Assembly: GCF_041820985.1 (NCBI RefSeq)
Contig: NZ_JBGUAU010000022.1
Coordinates: 1-64,000 of the forward strand
Origin: Evansella sp041820985
GTDB lineage: Bacteria > Bacillota > Bacilli > Bacillales > Salisediminibacteriaceae
Length of the DNA: 64,000 bases
Direction of reading: 5' to 3'
The position numbers were made by a program, and so were the translations under genes. This document shows positions 43,125 through 52,402 of the stretch, one piece after another. The notes beneath the pieces are model-generated. The model was given only the letters and a program-made list of their open reading frames with translations, ran no database searches and was not told the origin of the DNA. Position 1 is the first letter of the stretch; every line of letters begins with the position of its first letter.

Positions 43125-45752
43125 ATGGTTCGTAAAAAGCTAGCAATTTTTATGGTTTTAGTAATGATATTTTCTTTGTTTTCAACTAGTGGTCTAGCAG
43201 CGAATACAAGTTTTTCAGATAACGAAGATGAAATGCTTCACTTAAAGTTTGACCTTGGTACAGATTCAAGCCCAGTAGCAGAGGGATATACAAAAGTATC
43301 TCAATCAACCTTGTATTCTAGTGATAGAGGGTATGGGTTTGAAAATGTAGCTGATAGTCGAGACCAAGGAGGTCCAACAGATTTACTGAGAGACTTTGTT
43401 ATTGCTAGTGGAAACACTTTTATGGTTGATTTACCAGTTGGTGAGTATGAGATTGAAATTGTTACAGGATCTCAAAATGATGTGAACCGCACAAATTATA
43501 CCCTTCAAGGTGGGGACATCAAAGGTGGAGATCGAACTGGTGGAGGGGAGTTTATCACTTACGAGGATACTTTCACTGTATTTGATGGACAATTAGAAGC
43601 TAGTTTTTCTAATGAATGGGCTCGTATTAATGCCATTGAAATCGTTCAAATTTCTGGTGAAGCTCCAGAACCAACAGAACCAGAAGAATCTCCTTTCCTA
43701 TTGTTTGACTTTGGTAACGGTCCAACAGCAGAAGGGTATTTACAGGTTTCAAACAATCTGATTTATAATGAAGATAGAGGTTATGGAATTAATAAATCTG
43801 TTGCAGAAAGAGATCGTGGAGCACCAGACGATATAAGAAGAGACTTTCTTATTGATGGAAATTTTGAATTTATGGTAGACCTACCTGACGGTGAGTATTT
43901 TATCCGAATTATTGCTGGTGATAATATTGCTTTTAATCGTTCTAGTTTTGTTGTGGAAGGAGAGCACCTTGGGAGCTTTACTTCTAACTCGGGGCAATTT
44001 GCTGAGGTGACACATACTACGACGGTTTCTGATGGGCAGTTAAATATTCAAATGGGTGATAATGGTCGAATTAATGGCTTAGAAATTATGCCTGTTGCAC
44101 AGATTGATAGTTTGGAAGTGTCAGAACTATCTTTTTCTCCAGAAACATATGTGGGCTTAAGTTGGGAACCACATGATTCTGCGGAAAGCTATAATGTACA
44201 CCGAAAAGAAGAGGGGCAAGGGAATTTCACCCGTATAGGAAATACTTCTGAAACTAACTTTATTGATAATACAGTGGAATTAGGAAATACGTACACCTAT
44301 GTAGTGACATTTCTAACGGATCTTGGAGTAGAATCTGCTTTTAGTAATGAAGTAGAAGTTTCTGTTAGCGATGACTCTGTTCCTGCTCCTTTTAGTCCTA
44401 GTGAGTTAAGCATTGATGAGTTAGTAGTGGAAGAGGAAGTAACATTCTCATGGAATGAAAACGATGATGCTTTACTTTATTACGTCTATCGTACACGCTA
44501 TAATCCAGAACATTTTCCTAACGGGGAAGTTTTCGAGAGAGTAGGCGTTACAAATGAAGCGACGTTTACAGATCAAGACATTTTCTCTCCTAATCCCTAC
44601 TATTATGTTGTAAGGGCAGTGAATGAAGGTGGGATTTCTAATGATTCAGAGGTTTTAGCAGTCCAACCGAGAGAGAAGTCAGAGACATTCTATGGGAAAG
44701 GCCCATTTCATGCACAAGTCCTACAGACTGGTGACAAGTGGAGAGTAATTAACCGTGGAGTTGTGTATGTTGGTGACGATATGCTTGACGCGATGCAAGC
44801 GGCGGTAGACAGCTTAACTCCTGGTCGTACGAAGCAAGAGAAAGTAATAGTTCGTGGTTCTGGAACAATTCCAGCGAATCGTTCACTTGAATTACCGAGC
44901 CATACTTCTTTTGAAATTGATGGAACAATACATGTTGAGGGTATTGACGAAGATTTTGATTATGGAAATCATAATGCAGCTGTACGTATTAGACATGCGG
45001 AGAATGTGTCCATTCCGAAATTAAATGTAACAGGTAGCCCGAACTTCGGAATTTTCGTACGTACATCCGAAGATATTCACCTAGGTCAAATCGATCTTCG
45101 CTTGGATGCGGGTCTTGGCATTCGTATTGATAGCCGTGACAATGATAACGTTTATGGAGTTCGTAATGTTCGCATTGATGATGTGTACGTTTCTGGAACA
45201 AGTGCACATGGAGTAGAAACATACGGAGTGGATGGTATTACTATTGGCACAGTAACAGCGGTTGATACTGGATACTCTGGTGTTTTGTTGAATGATACGA
45301 TTAATGCTGAAGTAGGCATCGTCTATGGATATGGAGCTGGAACAGGAACTGGTTACGCTGCCTTCCGTATGGCGAATCGAAATGGTCATATCGATGATGA
45401 CTACACTCACAATATTTTTGTAGGAGAAGTGGTTGCTCGTGGCGGTGGCCGAGGAATTTTCAGTGTCTCTCGTAGTGGCGGAGCTGTCATTGATCGTGTG
45501 GACTTAGCGAGAACTGGTGGTAATGCAATGCTTATCGAGAACAGCTACAACATTGCAATGAACGGTGGTGTAGTTGTAGGTCCAAGCGGAATCCGTATTG
45601 CAGCACGTAATGATATGCCAAACACAAGAGATATTTTAATGCAAAATCTAACTCTCCGTAATTCAGAAATTGTTGAGTCACCATGCGGAGATAACATGGA
45701 GTTCCGAAACATTACGTTAGAGAATAGTACAATGAACGTTTGTGGTCAGTAA
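43125..45752 (+). CDS. Secreted multidomain beta-helix protein, tandem paralogue
   Basis: 875 residues, collinear with the preceding protein: nearly identical signal peptide (MVRKKLAIFMVLVMIFSLFS), two FDLGT/FDFGN modules, two fibronectin III-like domains and a beta-helix. The beta-helix is the most conserved part (for example GVETYGVDGITIG and ARGGGRGIFSVSRSGGAVIDR are shared), while the N-terminal modules have diverged and include a PEPTEPEE linker. This indicates duplication followed by binding-domain change. It has its own GTGGAGG ribosome binding site and a perfect terminator. Confidence 0.8.
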   Translation: MVRKKLAIFMVLVMIFSLFSTSGLAANTSFSDNEDEMLHLKFDLGTDSSPVAEGYTKVSQSTLYSSDRGYGFENVADSRDQGGPTDLLRDFVIASGNTFMVDLPVGEYEIEIVTGSQNDVNRTNYTLQGGDIKGGDRTGGGEFITYEDTFTVFDGQLEASFSNEWARINAIEIVQISGEAPEPTEPEESPFLLFDFGNGPTAEGYLQVSNNLIYNEDRGYGINKSVAERDRGAPDDIRRDFLIDGNFEFMVDLPDGEYFIRIIAGDNIAFNRSSFVVEGEHLGSFTSNSGQFAEVTHTTTVSDGQLNIQMGDNGRINGLEIMPVAQIDSLEVSELSFSPETYVGLSWEPHDSAESYNVHRKEEGQGNFTRIGNTSETNFIDNTVELGNTYTYVVTFLTDLGVESAFSNEVEVSVSDDSVPAPFSPSELSIDELVVEEEVTFSWNENDDALLYYVYRTRYNPEHFPNGEVFERVGVTNEATFTDQDIFSPNPYYYVVRAVNEGGISNDSEVLAVQPREKSETFYGKGPFHAQVLQTGDKWRVINRGVVYVGDDMLDAMQAAVDSLTPGRTKQEKVIVRGSGTIPANRSLELPSHTSFEIDGTIHVEGIDEDFDYGNHNAAVRIRHAENVSIPKLNVTGSPNFGIFVRTSEDIHLGQIDLRLDAGLGIRIDSRDNDNVYGVRNVRIDDVYVSGTSAHGVETYGVDGITIGTVTAVDTGYSGVLLNDTINAEVGIVYGYGAGTGTGYAAFRMANRNGHIDDDYTHNIFVGEVVARGGGRGIFSVSRSGGAVIDRVDLARTGGNAMLIENSYNIAMNGGVVVGPSGIRIAARNDMPNTRDILMQNLTLRNSEIVESPCGDNMEFRNITLENSTMNVCGQ

Positions 45753-45776
45753 GTAAAGTTAGTCTTGAATGATAAG

Positions 45777-45815
45777 AGAAGCTGGTGATCTCATGAGATC
45801 ACCAGCTTCTTTTTT
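45777..45815 (+). terminator. Strong intrinsic terminator
   Basis: AGAAGCTGGTGATCT pairs perfectly with AGATCACCAGCTTCT around CATG, followed by six T. Confidence 0.95.
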
Positions 45816-45849
45816 GATGTAAGTGAAAATGTAAACCATCGCGGAAGAA

Positions 45850-46378
45850 AATACGTTATAAAGTAGTTTTAGTACTGTGGGTCATTATATGGAATGAACG
45901 TAAGCCCCGAGACTCCAGTGGGAAGTAGAGCAAGGGCGAGACCTCGCAGAGCTGGAGCCAGGATGGCGACATTGCGCCGTTGCCCACAGGACGTGGGCTG
46001 CTCTTAGGCCAATTGGAGGAGGCTCGCCAGCTCCCCACAGGAACGCGAGCAGGTTGGAGCGAATGGAATACAAACCAACAAAGTTATAATACTTGATAGC
46101 ACGTATTTTCAGGGATAGACCTCCTTGCAAGGGAAAATTTGCACCATGGAGATGAAAATACGTTATTAGGGTTTTAGTAACATCAACTATATATGGAATG
46201 AGCGCAGGTCCACGAACTCCGGTGGGAAGCAGAGTAGAGGCGAGACACCGCAGCGACGGAGTCGTGAGGAGGCTCGGCAACTCCCCACTGGAAAGGAGTG
46301 GACTGAAGCGAATGGAATAACTACCAACAAAGTTAGTATCACTCGATATTCTGATACACGTATTTTCAGTGTAGCCTA
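45850..46378 (-). repeat. Repeat family C, two tandem units in reverse orientation
   Basis: Two units of about 265 bases, each ending with an ACGTATTTTCAG segment (46097 and 46358), are reverse-oriented copies of the array at 25626-26530. The first unit has an insertion of about 40 GC-rich bases around 45970. Predicted ORFs here are spurious. Confidence 0.85.
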
Positions 46379-46753
46379 TATAAAAAACATCATAACAATA
46401 CCAATAATTGTTAAGGCGATGATATGGTAACCCACAGCAATAAAGTAGACCACCACTTGCTTTTTGCTACTAGATCCTAATCCGAAAATAAAGTCCTTCG
46501 CATAAGCAAGGGAGACGATGAACCCTACTCCTGCTCCCAATAAAGCGCCATCAAGTAACGTTTCCGCTTGTGAAAGTTGAAGTATAATGAAAAAAACAAA
46601 GGTGGTAAGAACAGTAACCAATGTTAACAATCCATAGTTTGGTTGTTCAGGTTTAATATTTAATTCCTCCACCCACCTATTTCCCAGGATGGAATAGTAT
46701 ATCATCCCACTCGCCATATAAATGATAACTCCTAAAATAACTGCAAAGATCAT
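46376..46753 (-). CDS. DUF1761-like membrane protein
   Basis: 125 residues with four predicted transmembrane helices. The N-terminal GVIIYMASGMIYYSILGNRW is the DUF1761 hallmark, with the Tyr and W after LGN. The C-terminal helix ends MMFFI. The family is of unknown function. The stop codon abuts repeat C, so the repeat may have inserted just after the gene. Confidence 0.75.
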   Translation of the reverse strand: MIFAVILGVIIYMASGMIYYSILGNRWVEELNIKPEQPNYGLLTLVTVLTTFVFFIILQLSQAETLLDGALLGAGVGFIVSLAYAKDFIFGLGSSSKKQVVVYFIAVGYHIIALTIIGIVMMFFI

Positions 46754-46989
46754 AAATCTCCCTACTTTCGTATCAAATTACTATTGCATTTTTAAAAATA
46801 TATCTGATTAAATAACAACAGTACAAGTATAGACTATTTATCTTACTGATAGTATTTTTTACAACAAAATTATTACTGAGTGCTTTTTAAAAAGAAAATA
46901 GAGTTATGTTATTATCTCTTAAGTAAATTTTTTAAAAAATAATGTCGATTATTGACGAGGACGTTTGTATATAGTAATATAAATCTAGT

Positions 46990-47130
46990 TTCATAGACAG
47001 CTTAATCCTATGCAGGAGCGGGGGAACCGACTTTCAAGTGTGGCCTATGGCCATAGGGGTGAATCCTTTTTTAGGTAGGGTGATTTCTATACACCCGAAT
47101 CCGACAGCTAACCTCGTAAGCTATTATAGA
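46990..47130 (+). promoter_or_regulatory. c-di-AMP riboswitch (ydaO/yuaA class)
   Basis: Conserved blocks are present in order: GCGGGGGAACCGA, ATAGGGGTGAATCC, TAGGTAGGGTGA, CCCGAATCCGACAGCTAAC and CTCGTAAGC. These are the ydaO core motifs that bind c-di-AMP. The downstream terminator at 47149-47183 would be stabilised by ligand. Bases 46754-46989 contain only AT-rich promoter sequence. Confidence 0.92.
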
Positions 47131-47148
47131 ACCAGCTAAGTTTATTAA

Positions 47149-47183
47149 AGCCATGACTGAGTTCTCTCTTTCGTGGTTTTTTT
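47149..47183 (+). terminator. Expression-platform terminator of the c-di-AMP riboswitch
   Basis: CCATGA pairs with TCGTGG (one G-U) across 14 bases and is followed by seven T. About 180 untranslated bases remain before the symporter start. Confidence 0.7.
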
Positions 47184-47366
47184 CTGTGGAAAAGTTTAAC
47201 TCAGTAAAGTGATAAAGCGAGAAGGCGAAGCCCTAGTTTTCAAAGTCTTCGTGTAAAAAAGATATAATTGGTGAACTCGTTGCAATCGTAATGTTCAAAG
47301 TGAGAGAAGAACTCCTTACAACACGGACGAAATGCAGCATGACATAAAAAAAGGAGGATTACATTC

Positions 47367-48608
47367 ATGAAACGAAACAACAATCTTACAAAAAAAATTA
47401 TTATTGCACTGATTCTAGGTATTATCGCTGGTTTTCTATTGAATTTGTTCGCATCTGGTGTGTTTTCTGTTGTGGATCAGTATCTACTATATCCAGTAGG
47501 TCAGCTATTTTTAAATCTGATTAAAATGCTAGTGGTACCATTAGTGTTTATCACCATTACACTAGGTGTTGCTGCTCTAGGAGATCCAAAAAAACTTGGA
47601 AGAATTGGGCTAAAGACAATAGGATATTTCTTAGTAACCACGACAGTAGCGATCACTATTGCTTTAGGAGTAGCCACTTTAATCCAACCCGGTGCAAATG
47701 GAAACTTCGATACGGAAAATGCTCATTATGAGCCAAGGGAAGCACCACCAGTGGTGGATACGATCTTAAATATTATCCCAACAAACCCAATTGACTCTAT
47801 GTCTAGTGGAAATATGCTACAAATCATTGCATTTGCCGTATTTTTCGGGTTAGGAATCGCTGTGCTTGGGGAGAAAACGAAGCTTGTCTATCAACTTGTG
47901 GAACAAACAAATCATATTATGATGTACCTTGTTAACCTCGTGATGGTCTTGGCCCCATATGGTGCGTTTGCGTTAATTGCATCTGCTATTGGAAAACTAG
48001 GGTGGGAAGCCTTTGAGGTGATGGGGCTCTACTTTATCGCAGTAATGATCGCGCTCGTTATTCATACAATAGTAACGTATGGTACAGCAGTTTCATTGCT
48101 AGGAAAAATGAATCCAATCAAGTTTTTCAAAGGATTTGCACCAGCAATGTCTGTAGCCTTTAGTACATCAAGCAGTAGTGCTACACTTCCAGTCTCCATG
48201 GAAACAGCACAGAAAAACTTGAATGTACCGAAATCAATTAGTAGTTTTGTTCAACCACTTGGTGCAACAGTTAACATGGATGGAACGGCAATTATGCAAG
48301 GGGTAGCTGTTGTCTTTATCGCGCAAGTGTTTGCAGTAGACTTAACAATGAATCAAATCTTAGTTGTTGTTTTAACCGCAGTTCTTGCAAGTATTGGTAC
48401 TGCCGGAGTTCCTGGTGTAGGCTTAATAATGCTTGCTATGGTATTAACATCAGTAGGTTTACCTGTAGAAGGAATTGCCCTGATTATTGGTGTGGACCGA
48501 CTTCTTGATATGACGAGAACAGCTGTTAATATCACAGGAGATGCATCCTGCGCAATTGTAGTTGCAGAATCTGAAAAGAAGCACGGCCTAGATAATATTA
48601 CTGGATAA
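47367..48608 (+). CDS. Dicarboxylate/amino-acid:cation symporter (DAACS, GltT/DctA family)
   Basis: 413 residues with the glutamate-transporter fold. The serine-rich hairpin tip FSTSSSSATLPVSME, the cation site motif NMDGTAIMQG, the HP2 hairpin GTAGVPGVGL and the TM8 DRLLDMTRTAVNITGD are all intact. The Asp and Thr-Arg of the last motif contact amino-acid or dicarboxylate substrates. It probably imports glutamate, aspartate or dicarboxylates with sodium or protons. The c-di-AMP riboswitch upstream ties it to osmotic and potassium control. AAAAGGAGG ribosome binding site. Confidence 0.95.
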   Translation: MKRNNNLTKKIIIALILGIIAGFLLNLFASGVFSVVDQYLLYPVGQLFLNLIKMLVVPLVFITITLGVAALGDPKKLGRIGLKTIGYFLVTTTVAITIALGVATLIQPGANGNFDTENAHYEPREAPPVVDTILNIIPTNPIDSMSSGNMLQIIAFAVFFGLGIAVLGEKTKLVYQLVEQTNHIMMYLVNLVMVLAPYGAFALIASAIGKLGWEAFEVMGLYFIAVMIALVIHTIVTYGTAVSLLGKMNPIKFFKGFAPAMSVAFSTSSSSATLPVSMETAQKNLNVPKSISSFVQPLGATVNMDGTAIMQGVAVVFIAQVFAVDLTMNQILVVVLTAVLASIGTAGVPGVGLIMLAMVLTSVGLPVEGIALIIGVDRLLDMTRTAVNITGDASCAIVVAESEKKHGLDNITG

Positions 48609-48615
48609 TTAACAA

Positions 48616-48667
48616 AAAGGTGTCTCATCTATCTTTTGAATAAGGTAGATGGAGACATCTTTTTTTA
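48616..48667 (+). terminator. Strong intrinsic terminator
   Basis: AGGTGTCTCATCTATC pairs with GGTAGATGGAGACATCT, then a T-run. It ends the symporter gene. Confidence 0.9.
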
Positions 48668-48760
48668 TAAAGGTTACCCTGAAAATACAAGTATCCTACT
48701 ATCTGTAATTACTAACTCTGTTGGTTTGTGTTCCAATCGCTTCAGCCGTCTATACTCTAG
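48668..48760 (+). repeat. Fragment of repeat family C
   Basis: GGTTACCCTGAAAATACAAG with the following ACTAACTCTGTTGGTTTGTG matches the first third of a family C unit. The remainder is lost. Confidence 0.65.
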
Positions 48761-48873
48761 CAGATATTGTTCATAAAACATACACATTTTTCGTTACTAT
48801 CATTAAAATTATTTAGAATAATGCTAGTATAATATAATTGGAAAATATTTCTTCGGAAAAGGTGGTGGTCTTT

Positions 48874-49365
48874 ATGAAAACTGCTATAATTTATGCAACT
48901 TCGAGAGGAACGACGGAGAAAGCGGCTAATCTATTAATGGATCAGTTACATGGAAAGGGAACTCTTATTAATTTGAAAAAAGCTAGTTCGATTAATCTCT
49001 CTGACTACGATTCTGTAATTTTAGGGAGCTCTATTCATGCTGGTATGGTTCAAGGGAAAATGAGAAAATTTATAAAAGCCAATGAGCAGGAATTACTATC
49101 AAAAAAACTAGGGTTATTCATATGTTGTATGTTAGATGGAGAAAAAGCTCTGTCACAATTAGAATTGGCCTTTCCTGAACAAATGAGAAAGCAGGCACTT
49201 GCGAGCGGAATATTTGGTGGAGAGTTTGATTTTTCTAAAATGAACTTTTTGGAGAAATTTATTGTCAAAAGAGTAGACGGAAATGCAACGGATATGTCTA
49301 CTTTGAGTGAGGAAGAGATTGAAAAGTTTGCTCGTAAGTTTAACGGTGGTATGTTTGTAGCTTAA
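48874..49365 (+). CDS. Flavodoxin-domain protein (HemG-like)
   Basis: 163 residues from ATG 48874, chosen for its AAAGGTGGTGG site. A TTG at 48838 is in frame but has no site. The start MKTAIIYATSRGTTEKAANL is the FMN-phosphate loop of flavodoxins. VILGSSIHAGMVQGKMRKF and the Cys-Cys of LGLFICCMLDGE resemble the menaquinone-dependent protoporphyrinogen oxidase HemG and related flavodoxin_5 proteins. Role unknown; monocistronic. Confidence 0.85.
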   Translation: MKTAIIYATSRGTTEKAANLLMDQLHGKGTLINLKKASSINLSDYDSVILGSSIHAGMVQGKMRKFIKANEQELLSKKLGLFICCMLDGEKALSQLELAFPEQMRKQALASGIFGGEFDFSKMNFLEKFIVKRVDGNATDMSTLSEEEIEKFARKFNGGMFVA

Positions 49366-49479
49366 TAAAATGGCTTTGTTAAACGTTGAATTTGATACTC
49401 ATCCTCATCCAAAAAGGCTTCACAATGGCATGTAACGGGTTTACTTCAGAGGTGCAAACTTGCCATTCGCAAGCAAAAT

Positions 49480-49518
49480 AACATGCGATTTCACAGTAGA
49501 AATCACATGTGATTTTTT
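49480..49518 (+). terminator. Intrinsic terminator
   Basis: ACATGCGATTTC pairs with GAAATCACATGT (one mismatch), followed by a T-run. Confidence 0.7.
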
Positions 49519-49766
49519 GTTGTTATATCGGTGTTTTATCGTTAAATAGAGATGAAATCACAAAGTAATTCACACACCTCTTCAAATAGGGGGAAATGAA
49601 TCTTTCTTCTTGTGAGTTGGATGTGATTTGCCATGCGAACTCTAATGAGAAAGAGAAGGATTTGGATATTTATGTTAAAATAGAAGGGAGTAATATACGG
49701 AATTTGTGAAATGACTTAATCGAACGGAGAGGTTTCGCACAATAAGGTTTTAGATGGTGAATAAAT

Positions 49767-49937
49767 TTGGAAGCTCTATTTAATTTCAGTTTAGGTGTTA
49801 TTTTCTTATTAGTTGGTATATTTGCATTTATACAAAATCCTCGAAAATACTCATTTATAATAAGATTTATGATTATATTCGTAGGAATAGGATTTATTTT
49901 GAACACAATCCTGAAAGTTGTTGGACTAGTATCGTAA
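49767..49937 (+). CDS. Small two-helix membrane protein (56 residues)
   Basis: TTG at 49767 with a GGTGA site upstream encodes LEALFNFSLGVIFLLVGIFA, a NPRK turn and a second hydrophobic helix ending VVGLVS. The layout is that of small Bacillus membrane proteins. The weak site and TTG start keep confidence moderate. A further 25-codon scrap (49986-50063) is probably not a gene. Confidence 0.45.
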   Translation: MEALFNFSLGVIFLLVGIFAFIQNPRKYSFIIRFMIIFVGIGFILNTILKVVGLVS

Positions 49938-50094
49938 TCATAAGGGTTTTCATTAAATTAGTTACATAACTAAGGGAGAAGCGTTAGTGGATCAAACAGG
50001 CGTTGTCGAACTGGAAAATAATACAAAAATTAAGATAAAGTTTACTGAAGAGTTATTTATTTAACGTCGATAAAAAAAGGGAGTAATAAATATT

Positions 50095-50241
50095 ATGAAA
50101 ACATTACTTTTAGGTATTTCAATAATATTATTTGGTATATCATTCATACTTGTATCAAGTGGTTCACCAGTTACAGTCGGATTTTTTATTTCAGCTATCG
50201 GTCTTATTGTTTCTTTTTGGGGATGGAAATACGGTGCTTAA
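50095..50241 (+). CDS. Small two-helix membrane protein (48 residues)
   Basis: The product MKTLLLGISIILFGISFILV, SSGSP turn and second helix FFISAIGLIVSFWGW form a compact hairpin membrane protein. AAAGGGAG precedes the ATG at a slightly long distance. It is followed by a double hairpin and T-run. Family unknown to me. Confidence 0.55.
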   Translation: MKTLLLGISIILFGISFILVSSGSPVTVGFFISAIGLIVSFWGWKYGA

Positions 50242-50247
50242 TATGTC

Positions 50248-50301
50248 ACTAACGGGAATCGTTAGTTAAATTGCGAGTTGCAAAGTTGCAGCTCTTTTTT
50301 T
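50248..50301 (+). terminator. Double-hairpin terminator (repeat family D, copy 1)
   Basis: ACTAACG pairs with CGTTAGT (50248-50266), then GAGTTGCAA with TTGCAGCTC plus seven T. The same two-hairpin module recurs at 51172-51223. Confidence 0.75.
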
Positions 50302-50426
50302 GTTTCTACAAACTGGAAAATGATGTTAAACTAATGGAGAAGGATGGATCAATAAGTAAATGTGATTTTTTATTGAACGAACGAAGCAGGTTAATACAAT
50401 AAGAAAGAATAAAGGGAGAACAAATT

Positions 50427-51146
50427 ATGAATGGAATACTGAACCAACTAAAAGAAGTTGGAGTGCATAGTATAATAAGCGACAAACAAATTATCTTGGA
50501 AATTTTAGAAGATAACTTGAATCAAGCGAACCAAATCGATGGTTTTATAAATGAACTTCTAACTAAAACGGAAAACAGTATATTTAAAAAAGTGTTGCTA
50601 GAGTGTCCTATAATTCACTTAGAACGATTAAATTACACAAGGAATAAGATGAAGATTAAAGGTGAGAGAGTAATATATAAAAGGTCTTTAAGAAAGCCAA
50701 TAAATATTGGGATATCAACTTACGAATTATGGTCAATTACAGAGAAGGAATCAGTTTCATTTTTATCTGAAGTAATGAATCGGAATATGGATGATACAGA
50801 GAAATTTTTAATAAGTATGGAAACTGAACTGCCTTCAGAAGTACAGAGAATGTTCACCGTCTATATAGTTAAAAATGAACCTGTTGGAGTGGTCTTTCCT
50901 CACCTTGAACCAGATAAGGATAAAGAAGGAAGAATTTTTTGGATAGGAACTCATCCAAAATTCCGAGGAACAGGTCTGGGCAAGAACCTACATCTAATAG
51001 GGCTATATAGGTTGCAAAATGATTTCAAAGCAAAGTCTTATTTGGGTGCTACCCAAATTGATAATAATTCTATGAGAAAAATAATGATATCCAATGGTTG
51101 TGTTGAAAACAAAACTACAGTTATTTCATTAGAACATTCTAGTTAG
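50427..51146 (+). CDS. GNAT family N-acetyltransferase
   Basis: 239 residues. The C-terminal third is a GNAT core, with VGVVFPHLEPDKDKEGRIFW then the acetyl-CoA loop PKFRGTGLGKNLHLIGL (R-G-T-G-L-G, residues about 181-197) and the NNSMRKIMISNG helix. The N-terminal 120 residues are a less conserved helical extension. Acceptor unknown. AAAGGGAG ribosome binding site. Followed by a family D terminator. Confidence 0.85.
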   Translation: MNGILNQLKEVGVHSIISDKQIILEILEDNLNQANQIDGFINELLTKTENSIFKKVLLECPIIHLERLNYTRNKMKIKGERVIYKRSLRKPINIGISTYELWSITEKESVSFLSEVMNRNMDDTEKFLISMETELPSEVQRMFTVYIVKNEPVGVVFPHLEPDKDKEGRIFWIGTHPKFRGTGLGKNLHLIGLYRLQNDFKAKSYLGATQIDNNSMRKIMISNGCVENKTTVISLEHSS

Positions 51147-51171
51147 CGATATTGTGAATAGTTTGACTTAA

Positions 51172-51223
51172 GCTAACGGAGAGCGTTAGTAAAATTTCGA
51201 GTTGCAATGTTGCAGCTCTTTTT
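51172..51223 (+). terminator. Double-hairpin terminator (repeat family D, copy 2)
   Basis: CTAACG pairs with CGTTAG near 51174-51190, then GAGTTGCA pairs with TGCAGCTC, followed by T residues. The TnpB reading frame begins immediately at its edge, marking an insertion or deletion junction. Confidence 0.7.
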
Positions 51224-52402
51224 ATGCAACATACGTACAAACAAAATATAGACGCATTCACGAGTCAAAAAATAGCTACAAGATCATTCAAGGCTTTTGA
51301 AAAGGTACTATATAAGCAAGCAAAGCGAGTACACTTTAAAAAGTTTGGCGAACTAGAGTCCGTCGAAGGGAAATCCAATTCAACGGGCATTCGATACAGA
51401 GGTGGGAATGTTTTTTGGAACGGTCTGGTCTTGCGGACCGTGATAAAGAAAAATGACGAGTATGCGAAGTCTGCATTGAAAAATAAAGTGAAATTTGTGA
51501 GAGTGAAACGAGAATGGAGTAAAGACAACTATGTATACTACGTACAACTCATTTTGGAAGGTGTTCCTCCGGAGAAATCCAATCCCAGTGAAACGAAGCA
51601 AACAGATTGTATTGGTAAACGAGTTGGTATTGATATAGGAATATCAACGGTGGCGGTTTGTTCTGAAAACAAAGTCATATTAACAGAGTTGGCACCAAAT
51701 GTTTTGGAGATAAGTAAAAAAATAAGAAATATTCAACGTGCGATGGATCGAAGTAAAAGAGCGATGAATCCTTTGAAATACAAAGAGGACGGCACCATTG
51801 ACTCAAGTAATAAGGATAGATGGATCTTTTCGAAACGATACCAAAAAAAGAAAAACCAAGCAAAAGAATGGCAGAGACGAAATAAAGCCAAAAGAAAGCA
51901 GGATCACGAACTACTTGCCAATGAAATACTATCTCTAAGTGATGTCCTATTTGTGGAGACGATGAGTTTCAAAGCACTTCAAAGAAGGGCGAAAGAAACG
52001 GAAATAAATAAAAATGGGAAGTGTAAGAAAAAGAAACGATTCGGGAAAACCATTGGTCATCGTGCACCTTCGTTGTTGCTTCAAATCATCCATCGAAAAC
52101 TAACATACAAGAACAAAAGACTAAACAAGGTAAATACAACGCGAATAAAAGCAAGTCAATACAACCATATAACGGATACATACGAGAAGAAGAAACTGCA
52201 TCAACGTTGGAATGATTTTGGTGATTTTCAGATTCAACGTGATCTATACTCTGCCTTTTTGCTGATGAACTGTAAAGAAAACGGAGAAGAAATAGAGAAG
52301 AGTTTGTGTGAACAAGGTTTTCCTACATTCAAAATACTGCATGATGTAGAGATACAGAGAGTAAAGAAGATGAAAACACCACCCATTAGTATGGGTGTCT
52401 AA
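51224..52402 (+). CDS. TnpB-like protein (IS200/IS605 OrfB), N-terminally truncated, zinc-finger-less
   Basis: 392 residues with a RuvC-like nuclease: Asp137 in VGIDIGIST, Glu245 in VLFVETMSFKAL and Asp340 in QIQRDLYSAFLLMN. The CxxC zinc ribbon normally between the last two acids is absent, replaced by the SQYNHITDTYEKKK segment. The frame opens directly at the T-run of the GNAT terminator with no ribosome binding site, so the original N-terminus has probably been lost. TnpB proteins are RNA-guided nucleases of IS605-type elements. No TnpA is present. Possible guide-RNA hairpins follow. Confidence 0.75.
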   Translation: MQHTYKQNIDAFTSQKIATRSFKAFEKVLYKQAKRVHFKKFGELESVEGKSNSTGIRYRGGNVFWNGLVLRTVIKKNDEYAKSALKNKVKFVRVKREWSKDNYVYYVQLILEGVPPEKSNPSETKQTDCIGKRVGIDIGISTVAVCSENKVILTELAPNVLEISKKIRNIQRAMDRSKRAMNPLKYKEDGTIDSSNKDRWIFSKRYQKKKNQAKEWQRRNKAKRKQDHELLANEILSLSDVLFVETMSFKALQRRAKETEINKNGKCKKKKRFGKTIGHRAPSLLLQIIHRKLTYKNKRLNKVNTTRIKASQYNHITDTYEKKKLHQRWNDFGDFQIQRDLYSAFLLMNCKENGEEIEKSLCEQGFPTFKILHDVEIQRVKKMKTPPISMGV

